Positions 1 to 6,874 are shown, counted from the stretch's first letter. The stretch is 9,369 nucleotides of DNA from Dehalococcoidales bacterium (GCA_030615475.1 JAUWZF010000028.1:1-9369), one strand, 5' to 3'. The notes: generated by a model not told the origin, from the letters alone. Numbers and translations: made by a program.

Positions 1-2
1 CC

Positions 3-737
3 GGCATGTTCTATTTACTCGCGTTTAACTCCAGCGACCCCGAGTCAATATTCTACGACCAGAAAATACGTGCCGCAATCGAGTATGCCATCAACCGCCC
101 GGCTCTGGCCGAGATGCTCGGCTATGGCAAATACGAACCGCTTCACCAGATGGCTTCATCAATATGGCCGGGTTACGTAGAGGGTTACGACCCGCGACCG
201 TACGATCCGGATAAAGCCAGGGAACTGCTGGCCGAGGCAGGACACCCCGACGGCTTCAAGACTACAATGCTGCTCACGGAGATGGGAATGGATGCGGGCG
301 CCGCTATAAAGGCTTATCTGATCGAAGTGGGCATCGAAGTTGAGCTGGACGTTGCCGACATGGGCCGGTACTTCGGCTCGGTCTTCGGGATGGGCTGGGA
401 TGACATGGTATTAACCGCATCCGGCATCAACCCGAGCACTACCGATTTATTCATCCACTTTGGTCCCAGCCCCATGACTTTCAGGACCGGTAATATCTGG
501 AAATCACCCGAATATCTGGCTCTGTGCCAGGAGGCGCTGGACCCCAAGTACAAGGATGCGTATGAGGCGATGGATAAAATCAAGGCAGCCATCCGGCAGG
601 GCGGCGAGGATGCCATGATTGTTCCGCTTTACCGGACGGCAGGAGGCCAGGTGATGCAGCCTTACGTTCACAGCGACTACCAGCTGATACATGGGATCAT
701 GTGGTTTTCGTACGACGATTGGATGGAAGAACACTGA
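3..737 (+). CDS. ABC transporter extracellular solute-binding protein, family 5 (C-terminal part)
   Basis: This is the 3' part of a gene that enters from the left edge. The frame is open back to base 3, and the first ATG at 6 is internal (the reading is G-M-F-Y-L-L-A-F-N), so the true start, signal peptide and N-terminal lobe are missing. About 244 residues are present, against roughly 500-600 for a full family-5 (SBP_bac_5, DppA/OppA type) protein. Family features seen are the FYLLAFN strand, the segment VRAAIEYAINR-like (KIRAAIEYAINRPALAEML), the pattern YDPDKARELLAEAGHPDGF and a C-terminal IVPLYR strand. Such proteins sit outside the membrane, or are lipid-anchored, and deliver peptides, nickel chelates or similar solutes to the permease pair encoded next. 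The ligand cannot be read from this part. A 201-bp gap with a stem-loop separates it from the first permease gene. Family call is confident; substrate unknown. Confidence 0.93.
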   Translation, partial: GMFYLLAFNSSDPESIFYDQKIRAAIEYAINRPALAEMLGYGKYEPLHQMASSIWPGYVEGYDPRPYDPDKARELLAEAGHPDGFKTTMLLTEMGMDAGAAIKAYLIEVGIEVELDVADMGRYFGSVFGMGWDDMVLTASGINPSTTDLFIHFGPSPMTFRTGNIWKSPEYLALCQEALDPKYKDAYEAMDKIKAAIRQGGEDAMIVPLYRTAGGQVMQPYVHSDYQLIHGIMWFSYDDWMEEH

Positions 738-755
738 GTCGACTGAATAAGTAAA

Positions 756-808
756 GCCGGGTGGTTCGTACCCATCCTGATAATGAGGTCTGGGGTGAAT
801 CACCCGGC
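756..808 (+). promoter_or_regulatory. Long intercistronic stem-loop between binding-protein and permease genes
   Basis: GCCGGGTG at 756-763 pairs perfectly with CACCCGGC at 801-808. Inside it, GTTC and ACCC (about 764-773) can pair with GGGGTGAAT (about 792-800), giving a long imperfect hairpin. It starts 18 nt after the stop codon of the binding-protein gene. No T-run follows (the next bases are GTAAGAAG), so it is not a standard intrinsic terminator. In many ABC importer operons a stem-loop here protects the upstream mRNA segment or causes partial termination, so that binding protein outnumbers permease; that role is inferred. The rest of the gap, 809-938, shows no gene. Confidence 0.55.
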
Positions 809-938
809 GTAAGAAGAAAGCTGTAATTCAAATTATTAGCCAGACTGTGGGTTATTTAGGAGAATCTTCGGGGTCTGGGCTGAACATGACATTATGCCTA
901 AGGCCAAGAAGGTTCCTTAATGATGCCCGAGGTTTACT

Positions 939-1898
939 ATGACAACATATATTATCCGGCGACTGATACAGGCGCTGTTCGTGCTTATCCTGGTAACCCT
1001 GATAGTTTTCTTTGTCATGCGGTTGCTGCCCGGCGACCCACTTATAATTTACATAGCCCAGTCTGCCGAGGTGCAAGCTATGCCCCCGGAGATGCTTGAC
1101 AAACTCCGGGCCGAGTTCGGCCTGGATAAGCCGATAATGGTGCAGTACGCCAACTGGATGGCGGGCATCTTCCAGGGAGACTTCGGCACCTCGATATTTT
1201 ACCGCGAGAAGGTGGGCAGGCTCATGCTGGAGCGTTTCCCCGTTACCGTTCACTTAGGCCTGCTATCTTTGATAGTCGGTGCCGGGTTAGGCGTTCTGGC
1301 GGGACTTTCTGCCGCCATAAGGCGCGGCAAATGGGCGGATAAAATAATTACGCCCCTGACCTATATTGGCATATGTATCCCTGTTTTCTGGCTGGGGATA
1401 CTAATGATATACGCTTTTGGCCTCAGGCTACACTTGCTTCCCATCTCGGGCTACACCTCACCGTTCGATGATTTCTGGCTGAGCACGAGGCAACTGGTTA
1501 TGCCCGTTATCTGTCTTGCTTTATTCGGTCTGGCGGCCAATGCGCGGCAGATGAGGTCCAGCATGCTTGAAGTTATACGGCAGGACTACATTCGTACCGC
1601 CTGGTCCAAGGGCTTGGGTGAGCGTAAAATAATCGTTAAACATGCTATGAAAAACAGCCTCATCCCGGTGATTACCCTGATGGGCCTCGGCGTGGGTATG
1701 ATCTTTGGTGGTTCGGTCCTCGTCGAAATGGTGTTTGCCATTCCGGGTGTCGGCCGCTTGATGGTCAGCAGCATCTTCGGCCAGGACTACGTAGTGGTAC
1801 AGGCCATTACCTTCGTCATCGCCGTAATTGTGTTACTGGTCAATCTGGCTGTTGATATATCCTATGGATGGCTGGACCCCAGGATAAGATACGGTTAG
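939..1898 (+). CDS. ABC transporter permease, DppB/OppB type
   Basis: A 319-residue inner-membrane permease of the binding-protein-dependent type (BPD_transp_1), the usual length for DppB/OppB. The N-terminus TYIIRRLIQALFVLILV followed by a hydrophobic helix and RLLPGDP is the classic DppB/NikB opening. Further membrane segments lie near residues 103-125, 137-160, 186-200, 245-268 and 287-308. The cytoplasmic EAA loop that docks onto the ATPase is at about 216-243 (DYIRTAWSKGLGERK..., conserved Gly225), and the C-terminus ends in LDPRIRYG as in the family. The ATG at 939 is preceded by GAGG at 929-932 with 6-nt spacing. The gene lies between the solute-binding protein and a DppC-type partner, so it should form half of the transmembrane channel of an oligopeptide/nickel-class importer. 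Transported solute unknown. Confidence 0.96.
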   Translation: MTTYIIRRLIQALFVLILVTLIVFFVMRLLPGDPLIIYIAQSAEVQAMPPEMLDKLRAEFGLDKPIMVQYANWMAGIFQGDFGTSIFYREKVGRLMLERFPVTVHLGLLSLIVGAGLGVLAGLSAAIRRGKWADKIITPLTYIGICIPVFWLGILMIYAFGLRLHLLPISGYTSPFDDFWLSTRQLVMPVICLALFGLAANARQMRSSMLEVIRQDYIRTAWSKGLGERKIIVKHAMKNSLIPVITLMGLGVGMIFGGSVLVEMVFAIPGVGRLMVSSIFGQDYVVVQAITFVIAVIVLLVNLAVDISYGWLDPRIRYG

Positions 1899-1911
1899 GA
1901 GATTTCAAACT

Positions 1912-2835
1912 TTGGCAGAAAAATCTAACACCATAACAGAGTTCCAGGAAGCGCCGCCCCGTGTGAGCGAGTGGCGTCGCTTTCGCAGAGTATTTTTATC
2001 ACGCGGGGTGGTCGTCTTCGGGCTGGTCATATTGGTCCTGCTGGTTTTAGTGGCGATATTTGCTGACCTAGAATGGCTTGGCTTTCCGGATGTCGGTCTG
2101 GCGCCTTATGACCCCTATAAAATAGGCACGGCAAAGTCCTTAGTTCAGCCAAGTTGGGAGCACCCCCTGGGCTCCGATATTCTGGGTAGAGACACTTTGA
2201 GTCGGCTCATCTACGGTTCGAGGACGGCATTAATGGTAGGGTTTATATCTGTTACCGTTGCCGGTGTAGTCGGCATAAGTCTGGGATTAATTGCCGGTTA
2301 CTTCGGCGGCATTGCTAACGTCATCATCATGAGGGCCATGGACGCATTGCTGTGCTTTCCGATGCTGCTACTGGCTCTCGTCGTGGCATCCGTCCTTGGC
2401 GGCGGTATTTGGAATGTAATCATCGCTTTAACCGTCGCTACGATACCTGGATATGCCAGGGTAACGTGCGGACTGACCCTCAGCATCCGGGAAAACGATT
2501 ATGTCCTGGCCGAACGCGCCATGGGTTCCAGTGACGCACGCACCATGCTCGGCCATATCCTGCCGAATGCCTTCCCACCGCTTATAGTACTGATGACGAT
2601 GCAGCTCGGGGGTCTTATCCTGGCCGAGGCCGGCCTTAGCTTTATCGGCATCGGTATCGAGCCACCGGGGGCTGCCTGGGGTGCCATGGTCAGCGACGGC
2701 TATCAATATTTATTAAGAAACCCGCTACTTTCCTTCGCCCCCGGACTTGCCATTATGCTGGTCGTCTTTGCCTTCAACATGGTGGGTGACGGCCTGAGAG
2801 ACGCCCTTGACCCCAGGCTCAGAGGTTTACTTTAG
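1912..2835 (+). CDS. ABC transporter permease, DppC/OppC type
   Basis: A 307-residue membrane permease, partner of the DppB-type protein encoded just upstream. It has the DppC layout: a cytoplasmic N-terminal tail (1-30), a first helix at about 32-52, a periplasmic segment containing HPLGSDILGRDTLSRLIYG (84-102), and then the helical core. The EAA loop is at about 196-224 (DYVLAERAMGSSDARTMLGH...), and the C-terminus is the family hallmark GDGLRDALDPRLRG. The start is a TTG at 1912, chosen because AGGAGA at 1897-1902 lies 9 nt upstream and no better-placed ATG exists. The stop codon TAG of the preceding gene overlaps this ribosome binding site, so translation is probably coupled. No ATPase gene (DppD/DppF) follows; the next 276 bp hold no confident gene, so the ATPases must lie upstream or elsewhere. 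Confidence 0.95.
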   Translation: MAEKSNTITEFQEAPPRVSEWRRFRRVFLSRGVVVFGLVILVLLVLVAIFADLEWLGFPDVGLAPYDPYKIGTAKSLVQPSWEHPLGSDILGRDTLSRLIYGSRTALMVGFISVTVAGVVGISLGLIAGYFGGIANVIIMRAMDALLCFPMLLLALVVASVLGGGIWNVIIALTVATIPGYARVTCGLTLSIRENDYVLAERAMGSSDARTMLGHILPNAFPPLIVLMTMQLGGLILAEAGLSFIGIGIEPPGAAWGAMVSDGYQYLLRNPLLSFAPGLAIMLVVFAFNMVGDGLRDALDPRLRGLL

Positions 2836-3111
2836 TATCATTCTACAACTTCGGCCCGAATCTAGACGAGGCATGGAAATACTATGAAGAGGATATGGAA
2901 ATGAAAGGCACCCAACCGGATTTTAAAGCGACGCCTTCCGGGATTATCTCCTGATATAGCAACATAAAAAATATTGATAGATTTGTGGCTTATCATCCAA
3001 TCTCCCGGCGCGAAAGCAAAAGATTGATGGACTTAGTCAGGCAGCGCGATAAAGACATCCGTAACTACGGCAGAAACTCTCTTACTAGATGAATAAATAT
3101 CATTGCCTCAA
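2836..3111. other. Intergenic region between importer operon and tRNA, with coding-like traces
   Basis: This 276-bp stretch separates the plus-strand importer genes from the minus-strand tRNA. I see no convincing terminator for either side: one weak CCGGA/TCCGG pair lies near 2920-2945 and has no T-run. In the plus frame that reads TAC at 2844, there is an open stretch to a TGA at 2952-2954 (including LDEAWKYYEEDMEMKG). The same frame then stays open to a TGA at 3090-3092 (including AYHPISRRESKRLMDLVRQ). Neither half has a ribosome binding site and I do not recognise a family. It may be a decayed gene or chance. Confidence 0.3.
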
Positions 3112-3187
3112 TGGTGGAGATAGGGGGATTCGAACCCCCGACCTCCGCGATGCGAACGCGGCGCTCTCCCAATTGAGCTATATCCCC
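3112..3187 (-). tRNA. tRNA-Ala, anticodon CGC
   Basis: On the minus strand this 76-nt sequence folds as a standard tRNA. The acceptor GGGGATA pairs with TATCTCC. The D arm is GCTC/GAGC. The anticodon stem CCGCG/CGCGG carries the loop TTCGCAT, which places CGC at 34-36 (plus-strand bases 3152-3154). The T arm GGGGG/CCCCC has the loop TTCGAAT. CCA is encoded at 3112-3114. The G3-U70 wobble pair, the main alanine identity element, is present in the acceptor stem, supporting tRNA-Ala reading GCG codons. It lies 31 nt after the stop codon of the GreA-like gene and has its own promoter-like sequence there. Confidence 0.97.
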
Positions 3188-3201
3188 ACGACGACAGGAC
3201 T

Positions 3202-3210
3202 ATTATAGCA
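3202..3210 (-). promoter_or_regulatory. Extended -10 promoter element for tRNA-Ala
   Basis: Read on the minus strand, TGC followed by TATAAT (TATAAT at 3207-3202, TGC at 3210-3208) gives a perfect -10 hexamer with an extended TGn motif. It sits 14 nt before the first base of the tRNA, so transcription would begin about 7 nt before the mature 5' end. No good -35 hexamer is seen at the expected distance, which the extended -10 can compensate for. The element lies within the 31-bp gap after the GreA-like gene. Confidence 0.65.
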
Positions 3211-3218
3211 TATATCGG

Positions 3219-4028
3219 CTAGCGCTCGATGCGTTTTATCTGGTAACGCAGCTTGCCGGCCGGTGCGTTTATCTCCACCACGTCTCCGTCCTTCCGGCCG
3301 ATAAGCGCCTTACCCAGGGGTGAAGCGATGGAAATTTTACCCTTCAAAGGGTCCACCTCCCTGGGGTCGACTATCATGTAGCGGAGTTCTTCGCCGGAGG
3401 CCAGGTCACTGAGGACTATATTATCGCCGACGCCGGACTTATGGGCGGGTTCTTTCTTGTCGCCGATAATGGTGGCCGCTTTCAGCGTTTCCTCAAGCTC
3501 TTTAATCCGTCCTTCCACGTGTCCGCGTTCTTCTCTGGCGGCGGCCAGCGGCGCATTCTCGCGGAAATCTTTATCGGCGGCGGCGCGCTGTATTTCGCCG
3601 ATGAGTTCGCGGCTCCTGTTCTTCAGGTTATCGAGCTCCGTGACGAGTTCGTCATATCTCTGGCGGCTTAAAGAAGCGGCTTCCCGCAGGCCACGGCCGG
3701 GGGCAACCTTCGACCCGGTTTTAGATTTCCTGGTTTTAAGGTGGGTAGCCAGGTTGGTCTGGCTCCATCCCGCCTTCCTGGCGTAAGCGAGGAAGGCGCG
3801 TGCGAGTACCAGCTTTCTGGCGTAGTCGGTATCCGAGACCGATAGCTGCTCGGCGTAGCTGGCCACCGCGGGAGCGGTCAGTCTGGAGAAGGAACTCTCC
3901 CAGCCGTACCAGCGGGCGAATTTATACACTTCCGGCTGGCTGGCATCCCTGTCTTTTGCGGACAGTTTCGCCAGATATAATGCGGCGGCCTCGCCCAGGC
4001 TGGGAATACGGTCATCACTGTTTGCCAT
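3219..4028 (-). CDS. GreA/GreB-family transcription elongation factor with N-terminal recombinase-like SAM domain
   Basis: A 269-residue protein; ordinary GreA is about 160. Residues about 115-269 are a full Gre factor. A coiled coil (about 119-188) carries DFRENA, where Asp154 and Glu157 match the two acidic tip residues that GreA uses to stimulate RNA cleavage in backtracked RNA polymerase. The FKBP-like C-terminal domain (about 198-269) contains the hallmark ISIASPLGKALIG. The extra N-terminus (about 8-98) resembles the helical core-binding (SAM-like) domain of XerC/XerD-type recombinases: YLAKL near the start, LTAPAVASYAEQL, an Arg-rich helix with RAFLAYARKAGW, and a TNLATHLK ending. The catalytic recombinase domain is absent. 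A basic linker (99-112) joins the parts. The ATG at 4028 is preceded by a GGGGAG ribosome binding site and a good promoter. The likely role is rescue of stalled RNA polymerase; the added domain might bind DNA (inference). Confidence 0.92.
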   Translation of the reverse strand: MANSDDRIPSLGEAAALYLAKLSAKDRDASQPEVYKFARWYGWESSFSRLTAPAVASYAEQLSVSDTDYARKLVLARAFLAYARKAGWSQTNLATHLKTRKSKTGSKVAPGRGLREAASLSRQRYDELVTELDNLKNRSRELIGEIQRAAADKDFRENAPLAAAREERGHVEGRIKELEETLKAATIIGDKKEPAHKSGVGDNIVLSDLASGEELRYMIVDPREVDPLKGKISIASPLGKALIGRKDGDVVEINAPAGKLRYQIKRIER

Positions 4029-4056
4029 TTATCTCCCCCGCTGTTTAAGCTGTTTT

Positions 4057-4086
4057 ATTCTAAACATTAACCGCGTTGTCGGTCAA
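4057..4086 (-). promoter_or_regulatory. Sigma-70-like promoter for the GreA-like gene
   Basis: On the minus strand, TTGACC (4086-4081; five of six matches to TTGACA) and TAGAAT (4062-4057; five of six matches to TATAAT) are separated by 18 bp. The -35 box overlaps the stop codon of the flavoprotein gene. Transcription would start near 4050, giving a leader of about 20 nt that contains the GGGGAG ribosome binding site. This suggests the GreA-like gene can be expressed independently of the genes before it. Confidence 0.6.
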
Positions 4087-5261
4087 TCCGCCTGGCCTTG
4101 AAAGGGCAGTTTCATTACGTCTAAAGTTCTGGCTACCATTTGGTATTTGAGCAATCTTACAATTGTCCGGCCGTGCCAGTCGAAGGAGATGTCTTCGGCT
4201 TTGAGCAGGGCTTCGTCGATGCCGCCGGCTTTAACTATCTCGAATAGGCGGTCGATTTGCCGGTTGCTGAGGCGCTCGAACAATTTTCTGGCCCAGTAGC
4301 CTGTCCTGAGCTCCCGTCCCAGCTTCTTACGCCACCCCCGCTCGTAACGCGCCAGTCTTTTAGAAGACAGGTCGTCATCGGCCAGTGCCTGGTTCAGGGT
4401 GGCGGCGGCTATTTCGGCGCTGAGTAACCCGTAGTAGATGCCGCCGCCGCTGGTCGGCTTTACCTGCCCGGCGGCATCGCCCACGACTATCATCCGCTCA
4501 CCGTAGGTTCGGGTCAGCGGCTTTAAAGGAATTCTCCCGTAGCTTATTTTTGCATCGGCGGAAGCTATTTTACCCTGGGATGCCAGCTGTTCCAGCCACT
4601 TTCTCAGGTAGAGTCCGGGCTTTTGCCGCGACATCAGCCCGACCCTGGCCATTGACGGTGTTGTCGGCACCAGCCAGCCGAAGAAACCGGGCGCCACGTT
4701 CCCGAAATAGATCTCTACTTCGTCGGTGCCCGGCGTTTCTACCTCGGCCTGGACGCCGATGGTGAAGTCCCGGAACGCGCCCAGCCCCAACCGCCCGATT
4801 AAGCCGGGCGCAAAGCCGCTGGCGATGACCGCGGATTTTGCCGTGATTTTGTACTCTTTTCCCCGGCAGGATGTGATTGCGAGGGCGCGGTCTTTTTCAA
4901 TGGTGACATCGGAAACCCGGCTGTTGAAATGGTAGTCGGCTCCAGCATTCTGTGCCCGCTCGGTCATGGCGACGTCGAAAGCCGCCCGGTCTAGAATACA
5001 GGCCTGGGGTTTTTCCCGCCGCAGGTGGAGTCGGTTCCCCGAAGGCGAAAACAGGCTGGCGCTGTTTACCCGATGGAGAATTGCTTTATCCTCGATGGCA
5101 AAGGTGTCGACGCATTCCTGGCCGACGATACCCGTGCAGCAGACCTTCTCTCCCGCCCGCGACTTCCGCTCCAGTACCAGTACCCGGTGTCCCTGCGCCG
5201 CCAGCTTGTAAGCTACGTAGCTTCCTATCGGGCCACCACCGACGACTATGGCGTCATACAT
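4083..5261 (-). CDS. Geranylgeranyl reductase family FAD-dependent oxidoreductase
   Basis: A 392-residue flavoprotein of the geranylgeranyl reductase (GGR/ChlP/digeranylgeranylglycerophospholipid reductase) family, normal in length. The N-terminal FAD-binding Rossmann motif VVGGGPIGSYVA is at 6-17, with Glu31 ending the second strand. CCTG at 41-44 matches the family's conserved cysteine-containing loop. APGFFGWLVP (190-199) corresponds to the substrate-cavity motif PxxYxWxFP. GDAAGQVKPTSGGGIYYGL (261-279) is the second FAD motif with the family's GGG signature. Family members saturate double bonds of isoprenoid chains in chlorophyll, archaeal lipids or menaquinone. No chlorophyll genes are seen here, so a quinone or lipid substrate is more likely (inference). 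The ATG directly abuts the stop codon of the membrane-protein gene before it (TGAATG), with GGAGAT just upstream, indicating translational coupling. Confidence 0.92.
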   Translation of the reverse strand: MYDAIVVGGGPIGSYVAYKLAAQGHRVLVLERKSRAGEKVCCTGIVGQECVDTFAIEDKAILHRVNSASLFSPSGNRLHLRREKPQACILDRAAFDVAMTERAQNAGADYHFNSRVSDVTIEKDRALAITSCRGKEYKITAKSAVIASGFAPGLIGRLGLGAFRDFTIGVQAEVETPGTDEVEIYFGNVAPGFFGWLVPTTPSMARVGLMSRQKPGLYLRKWLEQLASQGKIASADAKISYGRIPLKPLTRTYGERMIVVGDAAGQVKPTSGGGIYYGLLSAEIAAATLNQALADDDLSSKRLARYERGWRKKLGRELRTGYWARKLFERLSNRQIDRLFEIVKAGGIDEALLKAEDISFDWHGRTIVRLLKYQMVARTLDVMKLPFQGQAD

Positions 5262-5591
5262 TCAATCTCCGTCAGAGGCCTCCGAACGGCGGGCTAAGTA
5301 TCTCCTGAAGAAGTATATCCCCACGGGAATAATCGTAATCACGATAATGGTAACGAGGGCGTTGACCCCGTTAATCTTCATACCGAAAAGTATGTTCAGG
5401 ACGAGAATACTGAGAGTTACCGAGGCGATGGACAGGCCGACGGAAAGGGCAATCCTTTCGATGATAGTTAGCTTCTTGAAGAAAACGAGTGTCCAGGCGA
5501 AGCCCGGCAGAAAGAAAACGAGTACAGCGGCCAGGATTGCCCTGATGACGGGTATTTCTTCGGCAAAGGATAGCAGACCGCTTAAATCCAT
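5262..5591 (-). CDS. Small DUF1616-like membrane protein
   Basis: A 109-residue integral membrane protein with three predicted helices at about 16-38, 47-70 and 77-95, ending in a charged tail (RRYLARRSEASDGD). The segments FFLPGFAW (26-33) and IIERIALSVGLSIA (43-56) resemble the conserved core of DUF1616 proteins, which are known mainly from archaea and some bacteria and are usually longer. The biochemical role of that family is unknown to me. Its stop codon abuts the start codon of the geranylgeranyl-reductase-type gene, so the two products probably act together, perhaps presenting a membrane lipid or quinone to the reductase (inference). No clear ribosome binding site precedes the ATG at 5591, and a promoter-like sequence lies very close. 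The gene is confident because of its composition and coupling; the family assignment is moderate. Confidence 0.78.
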   Translation of the reverse strand: MDLSGLLSFAEEIPVIRAILAAVLVFFLPGFAWTLVFFKKLTIIERIALSVGLSIASVTLSILVLNILFGMKINGVNALVTIIVITIIPVGIYFFRRYLARRSEASDGD

Positions 5592-5597
5592 GTCATA

Positions 5598-5626
5598 ATA
5601 TTACTCAATCCGAGTAGTAACTTCAA
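5598..5626 (-). promoter_or_regulatory. Candidate promoter for the membrane protein/flavoprotein pair
   Basis: On the minus strand, TTGAAG (5626-5621) and TAATAT (5603-5598) are separated by exactly 17 bp, each matching four of six consensus bases. The start codon begins 7 nt after the -10 box, so the transcript would be leaderless or nearly so, which agrees with the lack of a ribosome binding site. The match is modest and transcription may instead continue from the CoA-transferase gene 50 bp upstream. Confidence 0.4.
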
Positions 5627-5641
5627 GCGTGCCCGATTAAA

Positions 5642-6874
5642 TTAGTCGAAAACGCCCTTCTGGCGCAGTCGGTCTACCTCTTCCCGGGTCATACCCAGAA
5701 TATCGGTGCAGATATAGTCGGTATGCTCGCCTAAAAGGACGGGGCGTCGGATATCGGCTTCGGCGGCGGAGAGCTTGATGGGGTCTGGGTGGTAGTAGTG
5801 CAGCTTGCCCATGTAAGGATGGTCGAGCTCTCGGTAGAAATTGTAGTGTTTGAGCTGAGGGTCTTCATCAAGGTCTCTGGCGTTGGCGACCAGTCCCGCG
5901 CCGACTCCGGCATCCTGCAGCATTTCCTGTACCTGTTCCGGCGGATAGTTTGTCGTCCAGGCTTCTACCCGTCGGTCGAGTTCATCGCTATTTTCCACAC
6001 GGCCTGCCGCCGTGGCGTATTTTTCATCGTTGGACCAGTCCGGACTGCCGATGACTTTCACGAAGCTCCGCCACTCATCGTCGGTCATCACGGCAACAGC
6101 CACCCATCTATCGTCGCCCTTACATTTATAGATACCGTGAGGCGCGGCATAATCGCACTTGTTGCCCTTCAGGGCCAGTTCCCGGTCGTTGGCCTGGTAG
6201 TCGAGGATGAGCGGGGTCATGTAGTTCAGTCCGGCCTCTATCTGGGCATGGTCGATGTACTGTCCCTTGCCGGTGCGGCGTTTATAGTCGAGGGCGGCCA
6301 TGATAGCCAGCGAGCCGTACATCGGCGAAAGCTGGTCGGTGTAGTAGGTGGAGGGGGGTACGGGAGGGCGGTCCGTATAGCCGACCATCGTATCCATCAT
6401 GGTGACTGCCGTCAGGATACTGCCGAAGCCGGGCTGGTCGGCCATGGGGCCGGTATGCCCGTAGCCGCAGGTGCGAAACATGATGATTTCCGGGTTGACT
6501 TTCCTGAGCCCCTCGTAGTCCAGTCCCAGCTTGTCCATAACGCCCGTGGGGAAACCTTCGCCGACGACGTCCGCCCAGGCCACCAGCTTCTTGAAGATTT
6601 CTATCGCCTCGGGCTGTTTGAAGTTCAGGCTGATGCCGTATTCCGGGGCGGTGTGGGTGATGGAAAAGAAAGCGCTGCGTTCCAGTCCGACCGGCTCTCC
6701 TTCTTTATTGGTAGGGGCGAAGGGGGCAAAGAGCCTGACCGGGTCGGGCCTGGTGGCGGTTTCCACGCGTATCGTCGTCGCTCCGTAGTGGCTGAGGTAG
6801 TTGAGGGTATAGACGCCCACCCCCGCCCAGCAGAGCTGTATTATTTTTACGCCTTCAAAAGGTTTCTTCGTCAC
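5642..6874 (-). CDS. CaiB/BaiF class III CoA-transferase (catalytic Asp present)
   Basis: A 410-residue CoA-transferase family III protein, the usual length. These cytoplasmic enzymes transfer CoA between carboxylic acids through an aspartyl intermediate. The opening FEGVKIIQLCWAGVG and GATTIRVET (CoA-binding fold), FKKLVAWADVVGEGFPTGV, the FRTCGYGHTGP loop and RRTGKGQYID are family hallmarks. Asp180 in YYTDQLSPMYGS (190 when counted from the upstream ATG) aligns with the catalytic Asp169 of formyl-CoA transferase. I chose the GTG at 6874 because GGGAGG (6888-6883) lies 8 nt upstream. The ATG at 6904 would add ten residues, has no good ribosome binding site and lies in a repeat copy. The gene follows a second CoA-transferase gene by 126 bp and precedes the DUF1616-like gene by 50 bp. 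Substrate acids cannot be read from sequence; the neighbouring aldehyde oxidoreductase suggests an acid made or used by it. Confidence 0.93.
   Translation of the reverse strand: MTKKPFEGVKIIQLCWAGVGVYTLNYLSHYGATTIRVETATRPDPVRLFAPFAPTNKEGEPVGLERSAFFSITHTAPEYGISLNFKQPEAIEIFKKLVAWADVVGEGFPTGVMDKLGLDYEGLRKVNPEIIMFRTCGYGHTGPMADQPGFGSILTAVTMMDTMVGYTDRPPVPPSTYYTDQLSPMYGSLAIMAALDYKRRTGKGQYIDHAQIEAGLNYMTPLILDYQANDRELALKGNKCDYAAPHGIYKCKGDDRWVAVAVMTDDEWRSFVKVIGSPDWSNDEKYATAAGRVENSDELDRRVEAWTTNYPPEQVQEMLQDAGVGAGLVANARDLDEDPQLKHYNFYRELDHPYMGKLHYYHPDPIKLSAAEADIRRPVLLGEHTDYICTDILGMTREEVDRLRQKGVFD

Noticed and set aside
894..920. Eight-codon mini-ORF (MPKAKKVP) before the first permease gene, a possible leader peptide
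   Set aside because: It has no ribosome binding site, no run of a regulatory amino acid and no paired attenuator after it; most likely chance.
2915..2946. CCGGA/TCCGG hairpin as a terminator for the importer operon
   Set aside because: Only five base pairs with a loop of about 16 nt and no T-run; too weak to support.
3112..3187. tRNA-Ala as an integration (att) site for a mobile element
   Set aside because: No second copy of the tRNA 3' end is seen in the window and there is no integrase gene; the recombinase-like domain nearby is part of the GreA-type protein and lacks the catalytic domain.
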